NCBI GenBank assembly: GCA_039619475.1
Contig: CM077115.1
Span: 137,962,172 to 138,026,171 of the forward strand
Direction of reading: 5' to 3'
DNA: 64,000 nucleotides
DNA from: Icerya purchasi
Taxonomy: Eukaryota; Arthropoda; Insecta; Hemiptera; Monophlebidae
The notes under the pieces are model-generated. The model did not search any database. It saw only the letters and a list, made by a program, of their open reading frames with translations, and was not told where the DNA came from. The position numbers and the translations under genes are program-made. Below, piece by piece: positions 20,101 through 29,353 of the stretch (the stretch's first letter is position 1; every line of letters begins with the position of its first letter).

Positions 20101-20971
20101 TCAGTACGGTAGTTGAATGTATCCTTCTTCAGCTAACTTTTCCTCGATCGCTAAAATTTCTTTGTCTACACCAGTATTACCACTTTGCTTAGATGCGTGT
20201 AGTAATTGCAATCGTTCAACTAATTCATTCGGATCATTCCAGTATTCGATACGTTGATTTCCGAGACTTACTCTAGCATTGACATTATTATATATACGTT
20301 TCCTCTTTACATTCAAATGATTTTTGTAATAGCCTTCTCCACGGTGCTGACTAGTTCGTAGTTCGAAACATTGGTCGAATTATATTCTTATATTTCGTAG
20401 TGGGAAGACCTTTCAATTTACCATCGGAACGTAAATGAGCTCCCGTAAATTCCAGTAATTGTTTATATATTTCCAAATCATCGCTAGTATATTCATTCTT
20501 ATCTACATTCGTCTCCAATAATAAATGCATTAGACCCTCAGTGTACGGGAATTTCATACGACTATTCCCTTTTCCTAAATATATTTCTCCGCGATTTTTA
20601 TTCCATGAAATTGTTGTTGTACCCAACATATACTCATCGGTAGCAGGATTATACTTTATTCCATAAAATAAGTCTCTAGGCATAGGATCATCTCCGTCAA
20701 TACGAAAAGAACCCATTTCACTTAGATTAAATGAATCATATTTTATTTCTTCATCTACATCAGTAATTCTATCTTTCCTGGGAGTACTATGCATCAATTT
20801 TTGTTTTGCAACTGGAGAATCAGTTATTGTATCGACATCCTTTATCTTTCTTTTCGGTTTTTGTAATGCTTCACGAATCTCCGACAATGGTTTTGTAATC
20901 GGTTCAAGCACTGCGGCTGAAGTATTTGTAATAGATTTACTCTCTGACTTTAACGAATTATATTTATTCAT
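20101..20971 (-). pseudogene. Conserved Polinton protein, frameshifted by a 7-bp tandem duplication
   Basis: Two frames belong to one gene: 20351-20971 (206 residues) and 20101-~20355. The break is a perfect tandem repeat of tagttcg (20352-20358, 20359-20365), and counting one copy puts the frames in line. The N-terminal part is basic (PKRKIKD), the middle has DLFYGIKYNPATDEYMLG and LYLGKG-like strands, and the end has IEYWNDPNELVERLQLL. I know this ending from uncharacterised arthropod Maverick proteins; no function is assigned. It lies between ATPase and integrase in the same operon-like run. Confidence 0.7.
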
Positions 20972-21037
20972 TATATCAGCACGTATTTTTCCAATTCCGT
21001 TTTAAGTTGTAATTCATCTTCGAAATTTCTTTTAACG

Positions 21038-21760
21038 CTATTCTTCGCCATCTTTTTCATCTTCAATCACTATAAACTCATCGAAACCACGACGAAACCG
21101 TCCTTTATATAGTTCACTCTCCTTATCAATCACCAAGAAACCGTGTTTATTCTTCCAACATGTTTTACAAATTTTTTTAAAAGTTTTAAACGGACACATA
21201 CCATTAACATGTTCATCGTATATGTGACGTATATTTATATCATCTTGAGCAAATACAAGTATGAAATTAGCATTATCTCGTATCATATGTTTAGGAATCA
21301 TTACATACGTTTGACACAAATAGAAGCAATCTACATTTTTATGTCGACCCATCGAAAAATATTGTTGCACAACAGGTTGAACTCTGCATGTCGGTATATC
21401 ATCAAATATAAATATCGAATTTGGATTAATCGTGTCAGGTGTTATTAAATTTAGATCATCGGAAAATGTTTGATAACCAATGTTAGGCGTAGACTTGTAT
21501 ATCGTATCTAACAATTTATATTTCGGTTGATATAAAGAAGTACTGTAAATGTAGACATTTTCATAACGCAATCCATTGGAATGTGTTAATAATGTAAATA
21601 ATGAATTTGTTTTTCCACACCCGCTCGGACCGATAATTAAACATCTTATATTATTTGGAAACAATGAACCGTGTTTATTACGCACTGATGTGTCACTAGG
21701 TTCTACCAATAACAACACATTATTTATAGGCAATATAGTTGACTGCTTTTCAATTTTCAT
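21038..21760 (-). CDS. ATP: Polinton packaging ATPase (FtsK/HerA-like, A32 type)
   Basis: 240 residues. Walker A is LIIGPSGCGKTNSLF (about residues 36-50). Walker B is SIFIFDDIP (about 116-124), with the downstream sensor region FYLCQTYVMIPKHMIRDNAN. It matches the A32-like genome-packaging ATPases found in Polintons, virophages and large DNA viruses. Length is normal and the gene is intact. It is first of the leftward block (ATPase, conserved protein, integrase, coiled-coil protein), divergent from the capsid block; the gap 21761-21881 probably holds both promoters. Confidence 0.9.
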   Translation of the reverse strand: MKIEKQSTILPINNVLLLVEPSDTSVRNKHGSLFPNNIRCLIIGPSGCGKTNSLFTLLTHSNGLRYENVYIYSTSLYQPKYKLLDTIYKSTPNIGYQTFSDDLNLITPDTINPNSIFIFDDIPTCRVQPVVQQYFSMGRHKNVDCFYLCQTYVMIPKHMIRDNANFILVFAQDDINIRHIYDEHVNGMCPFKTFKKICKTCWKNKHGFLVIDKESELYKGRFRRGFDEFIVIEDEKDGEE

Positions 21761-21881
21761 TATAACTTATTTATTCACGTAATAAACAACAACTAAAAGG
21801 TATAAATACACGTTTATACACATGTAAACCTCGAAAAAATTTAGTGAAAAAAGTATATATATATAGAAAAATAATTTTGAA
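21761..21881. promoter_or_regulatory. Divergent promoter region between ATPase and capsid-side genes
   Basis: 120 bp between two genes transcribed away from each other. A TATA-like tatatatatata lies at 21854-21864, upstream of the plus-strand gene. Confidence 0.5.
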
Positions 21882-22754
21882 ATGGCGAGAAAACAAAGAA
21901 ACCAGTGAAACGTTAAAGCGTTAAAAAAGAGTAAAAAGTGTGGTCGCGGTATCGGTACTGTATTAAATAGAGTTATAGATAAGCTTCCGTTGCAATTACA
22001 TTATCCGGGCTATAATTATTTAGGACCCGGTACAAAGTTAGATCGTCGACTAAGTCGCGGTATAACTGGTATAAACCCACTGGATGAGGCTGCTAAAGAA
22101 CACGATATAGCATATAGCAAGTATTCGGATAATAAAAATCGCGCTGAAGCGGATAAAATATTAGAAAATAAAGCTTGGGAACGTGTTAAAGCATCGGATA
22201 GCAGTTTCGGTGAGAAAGCGGCTGCTTGGATAACAACAAACGCTATGAAAGTAAAACGTAAATTAGGCGGTAGATATCGTCGTCGCGGTAAAAAACAAGC
22301 GGGGAAACAAAGAACCAAATCAAAATCCTCAAAAGGAAAAAATGTATATTTCAGAGACGTGTTAAATGTGGCGCGGAAGGCTGTTTGTAAAGAAAAAACC
22401 CTCCGAGGACGAATGAAAAGAGCGATTAAAGCAGTTAAAAAATTAAACCCTACAGTAGCTGATAGTGAAAATGTTCGAATTATTCCGATTAACAAAACTG
22501 GAGGAGCTCTCCCCCTTATACCGTTATTAGCTGGTATTGCTACATTAGGAGGAATTTCATCATCTGTATCATCAATAGCAAAAGCGGTGAAAGATGTAAA
22601 TGAGGCTAGAAAAAGTTTTAAATCAGGAAAGGGTCTACAAATTGATAAAAAGATCGGGAAAGGTCTTTATTTACGACCAGACAGAAGCGGTCTTGGTTTA
22701 TATTTGGCTCCATATAGGGGCCATGCGGGACGTAATCAGTTTTTTCGAGGTTAA
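21882..22754 (+). pseudogene. PLA2-domain capsid-associated protein (nonsense at codon 9)
   Basis: The frame from the ATG at 21882 has a TGA at codon 9 (21906-21908) and is then open for about 280 codons. Residues ~37-75 hold a phospholipase-A2-like site as in parvovirus VP1: a calcium loop YNYLGPGTKLD and a catalytic pair in KEHDIAYSKY. A very basic middle (RRRGKKQAGKQRTK) follows, then a hydrophobic Gly-rich helix (PLIPLLAGIATLGGI) and an Arg/Gly tail. The lytic helix plus basic parts recall adenovirus minor core proteins. It may help membrane passage or DNA packing. A downstream TTG or ATG start could bypass the stop. Confidence 0.75.
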
Positions 22755-23148
22755 TTCTATACCTAGTAACAGAGCGTTAACAAATTTCGATATTTTATTT
22801 TACGCGAAAAAATTAAGAGTTCCAAATTTCAGAGGAGTTTACGATCGCGATGGATTGCCTACCAAACCTAAGAAAAATGAGTGTGCGATTGTTAATATGG
22901 ATTCGCAAAAAGGTCCAGGAACTCATTGGACCGCCTATAGAAAATACGGTAGCCGTACAGAATATTTTGATAGTTATGGAAATTTATCTCCCTCCGCAGA
23001 GTTAGTTAAATATTTACATAAATACTATCCAAAGATTGAAATTCTATACAACAGACGTGTGTATCAACGTTATAATTCGGTTAATTGCGGAGAACTATGT
23101 TTGCGATTTCTAACAAATACGTTACTTGCCCCATTTGGAGTTCAATGA
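22723..23148 (+). CDS. PRO: Polinton maturation protease (adenain-like cysteine protease)
   Basis: 141 residues from the ATG at 22723, overlapping the previous frame by 32 bp. The catalytic His is in GPGTHWTAYR, the acidic residue in EYFDSYG and the Cys in VNCGELCLRF. The order His-Asp-Cys and the short length fit the adenain/Ulp1 family. It would cut capsid precursors. A longer upstream frame exists from 22600 but lies inside the previous gene, and the conserved part starts after 22723. Confidence 0.9.
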   Translation: MRDVISFFEVNSIPSNRALTNFDILFYAKKLRVPNFRGVYDRDGLPTKPKKNECAIVNMDSQKGPGTHWTAYRKYGSRTEYFDSYGNLSPSAELVKYLHKYYPKIEILYNRRVYQRYNSVNCGELCLRFLTNTLLAPFGVQ

Positions 23149-23298
23149 TGTCTTCATTAGTATATAAGCACGTGTGATTGTAATTTTTTTCGATTATTGT
23201 AGATATTAGTTTTAATTTCGAATACAATATTTTTTAAAAATACTTTGTGTTATTATTATTTTTTGTTTATTTCAATTTGTGTAAAAACCGATACGGTC
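23149..23298. other. Intergenic, promoter-side of the minor capsid gene
   Basis: 150 bp, AT-rich. A frame runs in from 23245, but the sensible start is the ATG at 23299. Confidence 0.5.
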
Positions 23299-24015
23299 AT
23301 GTCATACTTATTTCAGTTAAGCGGTAAAAAAGGTAATTTGACCAGTAACGTGTATCCACCACTATTATTATCGAATAATCGTCAGTGGAGTATTGGATTA
23401 GTATCGTTAACAACATACCATTCTATACATAATATCACGTCGGAATGCAATACATTGTATTATTACGATTCTGCATTGGCAGTTGAAAGAAACGAATCCC
23501 CGAAATCTATTACATTACCTAGTGGATGTTACGAAGTGGAAGATATTGAAGAATACTTACGAGAGCATTTAGATGATGGTATTATTATAAAAGGTGATGA
23601 AAGAACGTTAAAGTGTGTTATACAGAGTAAATATTACATACAATTTACCGGACCGCGGAGTATTGGTCCACTATTAGGGTTTGATGGTATGACAAATGTT
23701 TTACCACCGCAAATGAATTATACAAGTCCTAACACAGTACAGATTACACCTATAAATATATTAAATGTTTATTGTAATATAGCAACAGGCGGATATACAA
23801 ATGGAGCATCATCTCATCTCATTTATAGTTTTCCTTTAAATATAGCACCTGGATATAAAATTTCTGAAAATCCAAAAACGATCATTTATTTACCCGTAAG
23901 TACAGACTACATATCGGAGTTAAATGTATATATAAAGGATCAAAACGGGAATATCGTTGATTTTGCTAGTGAAGATTTAATTATAAATTTACATCTAACT
24001 AGTTCTTCGTCTTAA
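23299..24015 (+). CDS. mCP: Minor capsid protein (penton-like, single jelly roll)
   Basis: 238 residues from the ATG at 23299. Beta-rich throughout, with Polinton penton features: RQWSIGLVSLTTYHSI near the start, GCYEVEDIEEYL, and a C-terminal set IIYLPV, ELNVYIKDQNGN, INLHL. Known family members form the vertices of the icosahedral shell. It is placed just before the small basic ORF and the major capsid gene. Intact. Confidence 0.85.
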   Translation: MSYLFQLSGKKGNLTSNVYPPLLLSNNRQWSIGLVSLTTYHSIHNITSECNTLYYYDSALAVERNESPKSITLPSGCYEVEDIEEYLREHLDDGIIIKGDERTLKCVIQSKYYIQFTGPRSIGPLLGFDGMTNVLPPQMNYTSPNTVQITPINILNVYCNIATGGYTNGASSHLIYSFPLNIAPGYKISENPKTIIYLPVSTDYISELNVYIKDQNGNIVDFASEDLIINLHLTSSSS

Positions 24016-24042
24016 TAAAAATATATTAATATCAATTTTAAA

Positions 24043-24201
24043 ATGCCATTCATATACACCAATAGAAGTATATATAAACACATTCAAACACCGTTTCGAG
24101 CTGAAAAAAATCATATAAATAGAGGAGAAAAGAAGAAATTATTGAGTAGAAAAAGTATCAGTGTACTAAAGTCGTTGGGTTATAACATGTTGATTAAATA
24201 A
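24043..24201 (+). CDS. Small basic protein, 52 residues
   Basis: Starts MPFIYTNRSIYKHIQTPF and ends LKSLGYNMLIK, with a lysine/arginine-rich centre (RGEKKKLLSRKS). It lies 27 bp after the minor capsid stop and 32 bp before the major capsid start, on the same strand. Its tight placement and non-random composition suggest a real gene. A small DNA-condensing or capsid-cement role is possible; I cannot assign it. Confidence 0.55.
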   Translation: MPFIYTNRSIYKHIQTPFRAEKNHINRGEKKKLLSRKSISVLKSLGYNMLIK

Positions 24202-24233
24202 GAAAAAAAAACATTAGTTCGATTTAGTTTACA

Positions 24234-25469
24234 ATGGAACATATATTGCAAATTGATTCTGCAAATGCAGTTATTGACGAAACAATAGCAGCTTACAAAA
24301 TACATACACATAAACCATATGCAAGTTCAAGATTTGGTGCTGGCGATGAAATACATATACCTGTTCAACAAAAAGATGTTATTACTTTACCATCGGAAAG
24401 TTATTTACTTCTACAAGGTACAGTTTCACCGTCCGTAGATTTTTCAATGAATGGGCCTTTATTTCTATTCACAGAGCTACGCTACGAAATTAATGGAACT
24501 ATTATAGAATGTGTACGGCAACCAGGAATTACAACTCTTACACATAGATTATTATGTTCAGAGAATATCAAATCAGATTACAACTACAGTACATGTGCTC
24601 TAAATACAGAAGAATTGAAAGTATTTACACGAGAAATTACTGATACATCAAGTCCCTCAACATCATTAGGTGCCGGAGCTAAATTATTGTTGGAATTTCA
24701 GTTTATTATTCCTTTACGCTACATATTCAGTTTTGCAGAAGATTACAGACGTGCAATTGTACATGCAACACAAGAAATTATTCTCATCCGTGCGAACAAT
24801 GATAAAAATGGATTTACTGCAACAGCTGATAAGACAATTAATGTAACATTTCAAACCATTGCCCGGCAACTACCTTTTGTTAAACTGAGTGATCGAGCAA
24901 AAATATCTTTACTTAATCGAATAAAGAAAATAAAACAAGCACCTATACAATTTAGAGCGTGGTCTCTTTCACATCAACCATCTTTACCCACCATTTCGGA
25001 GCATAGCTGGGTAATCAAATCAACTTCCACTGTAGAACGTCTTCGCTTCATCATTATTGGATTCCAGACGAATAAACAAAATGATTTAACCAAGGATGCC
25101 TCTACATTTGATCATATTAATGTAACTGAGATTTGTGCATACATAAATTCAACAAGGTATCCTTACAAAGTGATGAATTTAGATTTTGAACAGAAAATAT
25201 TTGGTAATCTGTACTTGTTATATGCGAATTTTCAAACAATGTATTATGGAAAGGACCCACTACATCCTGCAGTTAGTGTAGATTCATTTCTCAGTAAATA
25301 TCCGCTTTTTATTATACCGTGTAATTTTCAAAATGAACTCTTAAATGATGGTAGTCCATTACAGATTAGAGTGGATTTTAAGACTCGTGATAACGTACCT
25401 GCAAACACTTCATGCTACGCGCTTATAATACATGATAAAACAACCGATTATAATGTGCTCGAATTGTAA
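24234..25469 (+). CDS. MCP: Major capsid protein (double jelly roll)
   Basis: 411 residues, intact. FTELRYEINGTIIE (about residues 80-93) followed by PGITTLTHRLL is the recognisable conserved block of Polinton major capsid proteins, and beta strands continue to the end (LQIRVDFKTRDN). In the family, double-jelly-roll trimers build the icosahedral shell. The open capsid genes beside a dead integrase and polymerase suggest recent loss of mobility. Confidence 0.85.
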   Translation: MEHILQIDSANAVIDETIAAYKIHTHKPYASSRFGAGDEIHIPVQQKDVITLPSESYLLLQGTVSPSVDFSMNGPLFLFTELRYEINGTIIECVRQPGITTLTHRLLCSENIKSDYNYSTCALNTEELKVFTREITDTSSPSTSLGAGAKLLLEFQFIIPLRYIFSFAEDYRRAIVHATQEIILIRANNDKNGFTATADKTINVTFQTIARQLPFVKLSDRAKISLLNRIKKIKQAPIQFRAWSLSHQPSLPTISEHSWVIKSTSTVERLRFIIIGFQTNKQNDLTKDASTFDHINVTEICAYINSTRYPYKVMNLDFEQKIFGNLYLLYANFQTMYYGKDPLHPAVSVDSFLSKYPLFIIPCNFQNELLNDGSPLQIRVDFKTRDNVPANTSCYALIIHDKTTDYNVLEL

Positions 25470-25654
25470 ATAGAAAAATTATAAAAGAATGCTGTTCGAT
25501 ATTTTGCTTTTAGTATTATGTTGAATGTGTTTCAGTAATGTTCTTTAAAGTTGTAAGTTAAATTTTTGTTTTTACACGATTGTATTTATTTTTAATTAAT
25601 AAAGTTTTTATTTCGTTAAGTTTTCTCTTTCTGTTTTCCACTACAGTAAGTAAT

Positions 25655-26566
25655 ATGTATGAAGTAATAATTGATTTCCAGTGTTTTAAAAATAATGATA
25701 ACGCATACATTATTAAAGAGCTTGTGATATTAGCTTTAAATGGAGAAATAAAATTTCATCGAGTTTACAAACCACCGATCGATTGGAATATATTAACCAC
25801 TAGTAAAAGACATACAAATTTATGGCTCACACAAAATTATCATTCAATCCAATGGAATGCTGGAGATTCCAATTATAGAAATATATCTATAGATTTGGAA
25901 AATGTTTTAATTAGTTTACAACCTTTAAAAATTTATGTTAAAGGAGATTCCAAAATTGAAACTATATGGGAAAAACTAATGATAACGTCGCTTATGGATT
26001 ATAAAATAATTAACTTAGAAACACATTACGGTATACCGAATTTGAGAAATTTAAATAATAAGTACAATGCTATAGCGAGTACTGTAAAATGTGACGCACA
26101 CACTGATGGACGACTTAATGTATGCTCATTAAAAAACGCATTTATAATGATGAAATGGTATGATATGAATGTTAGACCTAAACAACAAGCGATACAGAAG
26201 GCTGCTGCAGAAACATTAGTTTCCTTGTGCCCAGATAAAATTTGTGATTTTTATGATAAATTACCTGAATCATTAAGGAAAAACGAAGATATTAAAAAAT
26301 GTTTGCCGTGTTTTAAGCATCATAGATTTGATATACCAGATTCATTACCACTCAGTGCAGCTCATCCTACCTTAATTAAAGATTGTAAACAGTGTAGACG
26401 TAAAAATGTAACCGATTTTTTGCGAGATATGTGCCTGGAAACTTTAGGAAAAGATTTTAATAATGGAGATCAAACAATTTTAGAAGAAAATATAGTTTAC
26501 GATTGTGATGATTCTGAATCTACAATAATTCCAATTTCAGCTCATAAATTATATTTATCTTTTTAA
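25655..26566 (+). CDS. Polinton accessory protein, paralogue 1 (exonuclease-fold-like, zinc-binding tail)
   Basis: 303 residues from the ATG at 25655; an upstream frame from 25580 is unlikely. The N-terminus VIIDFQCFKNND, AYIIKELVILALNG, KFHRVYKPP has the shape of a DEDDh exonuclease start, but the usual Asp-x-Glu is Asp-x-Gln. LKIYVKGDSKIETIWEKL and CDAHTDGRLNVCSLKNAF would be the next blocks. The tail has CLPCFKHH and CKQCRR, probably binding zinc. A diverged second copy follows at 27181. I recall similar unnamed arthropod proteins near mobile DNA. The fold is an inference, and activity is doubtful. Confidence 0.55.
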   Translation: MYEVIIDFQCFKNNDNAYIIKELVILALNGEIKFHRVYKPPIDWNILTTSKRHTNLWLTQNYHSIQWNAGDSNYRNISIDLENVLISLQPLKIYVKGDSKIETIWEKLMITSLMDYKIINLETHYGIPNLRNLNNKYNAIASTVKCDAHTDGRLNVCSLKNAFIMMKWYDMNVRPKQQAIQKAAAETLVSLCPDKICDFYDKLPESLRKNEDIKKCLPCFKHHRFDIPDSLPLSAAHPTLIKDCKQCRRKNVTDFLRDMCLETLGKDFNNGDQTILEENIVYDCDDSESTIIPISAHKLYLSF

Positions 26567-27180
26567 TTGTAATTTTTTCATATTTTAGTTGTAAATTTTT
26601 GATTTTCAAAAATTTTTACTTATATTTTTTTTGTATTTTAGTTGTAAATTTTTGAATAAATGTGTATATAATTTTCAAGATGTGTACTTTTTCTTTTTCT
26701 TCTTCCGCGCTAACATACATAGTTTATGTTTAATATTGAAATGGAACACAAATTATTATACTTATAAATAATATTAGGAAATTGTATGAAAGAAAATATA
26801 ACATGTTACATGCTAATAACTTAAAATAACTCGTTTAAGATATAGAGCAAGTTTATCGCCTCTAGATATTCTAAATGAGGAATAAACCTTGTCTAATTAG
26901 TGTAATGTGTTCAAAATAGTAACAAATTATTAACATGAAAATCTAATGAGTTTTAAATGATTTGTTCGACACATTTACATTCCTGGAAAAGGTGAAATCG
27001 CTAACAACGGTTGTTAAATAATGAGTATATGATGGTGACTTGTTTTATTTTGCTTCGACATTAAATTCTATATAACTAGTAGCATTAAACCATTTTTCAA
27101 TCAGTTAAAGTTTTATTCAAAAAAGTTATATTGAGTTACTGTGTTTGATACGATTGTTTGTGTTGTCTTTAAGTCACAAA
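26567..27180. other. Non-coding spacer between the two paralogues
   Basis: About 610 bp, AT-rich. The stretch after 26575 (tagttgtaaatttttga, twice) resembles the one after 28070, so the 3' region was duplicated along with the gene. Confidence 0.6.
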
Positions 27181-27993
27181 ATGTCTGCTAATTTTTATAC
27201 ATTGAACGCAACTCATGGTTTTTTCTTGGATGTTGAACGATTTACGTTACAAAAAGAACATTATTAAGTTACCGAATTAGCAATGCTCGCCATTGATGGT
27301 AAGCAAAATTTACACACTTTATATAAACCTTCACAACGAGCATTTGCAGAGCTTGAACACTATTTTCAAGGAGATAAAACGAAAGCCTATTGGCAATATC
27401 CCAACAATCCGTGGAATTATATAGTCAGGGATATCACTCATCTTGGAAGTGATTTAGGAATGATGAATGAAAAAAATAAAAAAACACAAATCTACATGCA
27501 TGGGGATTGTAAAAATATACCATGGATGTTACATTTGATCAAATCACAGAATTTACCATTCAAAATTATTAACTTGACAAATGATTATAGTATGCCATCT
27601 ATAGCAGAGTTACATAAGCAGTTCAAGAATGTTATGGAAATTATTCAATGTGATTTTCATAATAATGGAAGTGACGATAGCTTGTGTGTATTAAACAAAA
27701 TGATGTTAATGAAGAAGTGATTCGATCATATTGTCAAACCATTTATGGAAGCAACAACACGGGATAGTATTATTCAACTTTTGCAACAGACACCTCCAGA
27801 AGTAGTGTTAGCGAAATTTGGTGAAAAAATTGTATATTATTATGAATATTTACCACCTGCTACACTCATGAATAATAAAGTACGGCCCTATTTACTATGT
27901 AACCAACATTTTCATCAAAGCTCAGATAAATATGTATTGGGTAAAGATTGTTACATATGTCGTTATGAAATGCCAAAAATTTTTAAAATATGA
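27181..27993 (+). pseudogene. Polinton accessory protein, paralogue 2 (two nonsense codons)
   Basis: One frame from the ATG at 27181, with TAA at 27265-27267 and TGA at 27718-27720. It aligns with paralogue 1: FFLDVERF, VTELAMLAIDG, LHTLYKPS, then YMHGDCKNIPWMLHL, CDFHNNGSDDSLCVLN and a tail CNQHFHQSS, KDCYICR. Unlike paralogue 1 it keeps an Asp-x-Glu (DVE) at the first motif. Same gene order and strand, so a tandem duplication in which this copy has decayed. Confidence 0.6.
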
Positions 27994-28476
27994 TTTTTTT
28001 CTTGTTTCAAAACAGTTTTTTAAATTTGTTTCATATTTAATTTTCAATTTATCAATTTTTTTACATGTAATTTTCTATATTTTAGTTATAAATTTTTTTG
28101 AATAAATGTATGATTCATAAAATTAGTATTTTTCTTCTTCTGTGCTACTGCTACTTCTTCTTCTTCTATTCTTCATCAACCTATATAGTTTATGCTTAAT
28201 ATTGAAACAGAACATATATATGTAGATAATTATAAAATTTAAATAAAAAACAAGTAAATAAATGGATAAGGATAAAAACTATGTATTTTCATCAAAAAAT
28301 GATTTTACATACATATATAAAATGATATATACAAAAATATATACACACATAAATATAAATGACTAGTATGAATAAATAATAATAAAAAATAACATTAATA
28401 ATAATACTAGGTAGGGGTGGATGTAACTTAATGGTTAGATAATAATAATAATACCACTCTCTCACTTAATCCAAAT
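27994..28476. other. Convergent spacer between paralogue 2 and the polymerase
   Basis: About 480 bp, AT-rich, with a (CTT)n-like stretch at 28130-28175 and A/T microsatellites at 28370-28450. No gene seen. Confidence 0.6.
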
Positions 28477-28846
28477 TTACGCACATTTCACTCTCTCTGA
28501 CTTGTTCTTACTTAAATCATTAACATCCATATCAACACGATCCCAAAATAAACTATTCTTAAATGTATGGTACATGTTTAGTTCATCTAGAATGAAACTA
28601 AACCTATTTTTGAAGCTAACAACATCCCTATGGCCTATAGCATATGTATGGGAGTTGTCAGCTCCTATGATACACTTATCATCCACCCCTGAAATGGCCA
28701 ATTTACTCTGTTTTACAGTGTACAGCAGATGCTTAAAACTACGTATATTAAAACTAGTGAAATAAGTATTATAAACGGCCGCCTTATTTGTTACACAATA
28801 ATAATAATGACTATATTGGATATCATTATTGGCAATGCATCGGGAT
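28477..28846 (-). pseudogene. PolB: Polinton DNA polymerase B, 3' part (beyond the hAT insertion)
   Basis: C-terminal end of the polymerase, on the far side of the hAT element. The frame reads CIANNDIQYSHYYY, then FKHLLYTVKQSKLAISGVDD and ADNSHTYAIGH, the usual thumb and tail of Maverick PolB, and stops at 28477. Joining across the 8-bp target site continues KCKGVSR from the other side in frame, so this is the same gene cut in two. Confidence 0.85.
28839..28846. repeat. hAT target-site duplication, left copy
   Basis: atcgggat, identical to 32373-32380. 8 bp is the usual length for hAT elements. Confidence 0.95.
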
Positions 28847-29353
28847 TAGAGATGGGCAAAATGACTCTTTTCAAAGATCGGATCAGAACCATTCATTCAC
28901 TTCAAAGAGCTAGCTCTTTTTCATGGCTCACCAATCACCTGAAATTAATAGATTAATACTTAAACCTAAAGTGATGATTTATCATTCACGTTGACGAATG
29001 ATTTGTTAATGAAAATTATGTGTGCAGATGACCAATATATCAATTTTTATTGTATTTTCTGTATCCATGGTTCGAAGCATTCATAAAACAGCCAATATAT
29101 TAAAATTACGTTTATAGGATATTTTTAATTGTGATGAAGTTACAAACGTTTATTCTTACAAAAAAAAAACAGTTTACACAAAATAAGTAACATATTAATC
29201 AATACAACTAATTTATTTTGAAAAAAATGAAAAGCGTGCTAATTAAATTGAAACAAAAATACAATACAACTCGCATGATCAAAATAAAACAACAATACAA
29301 CAGGAACGCATTAAACTAAAAAAAAAAAAAAATGAAAAACTGCTTAATTAAAC

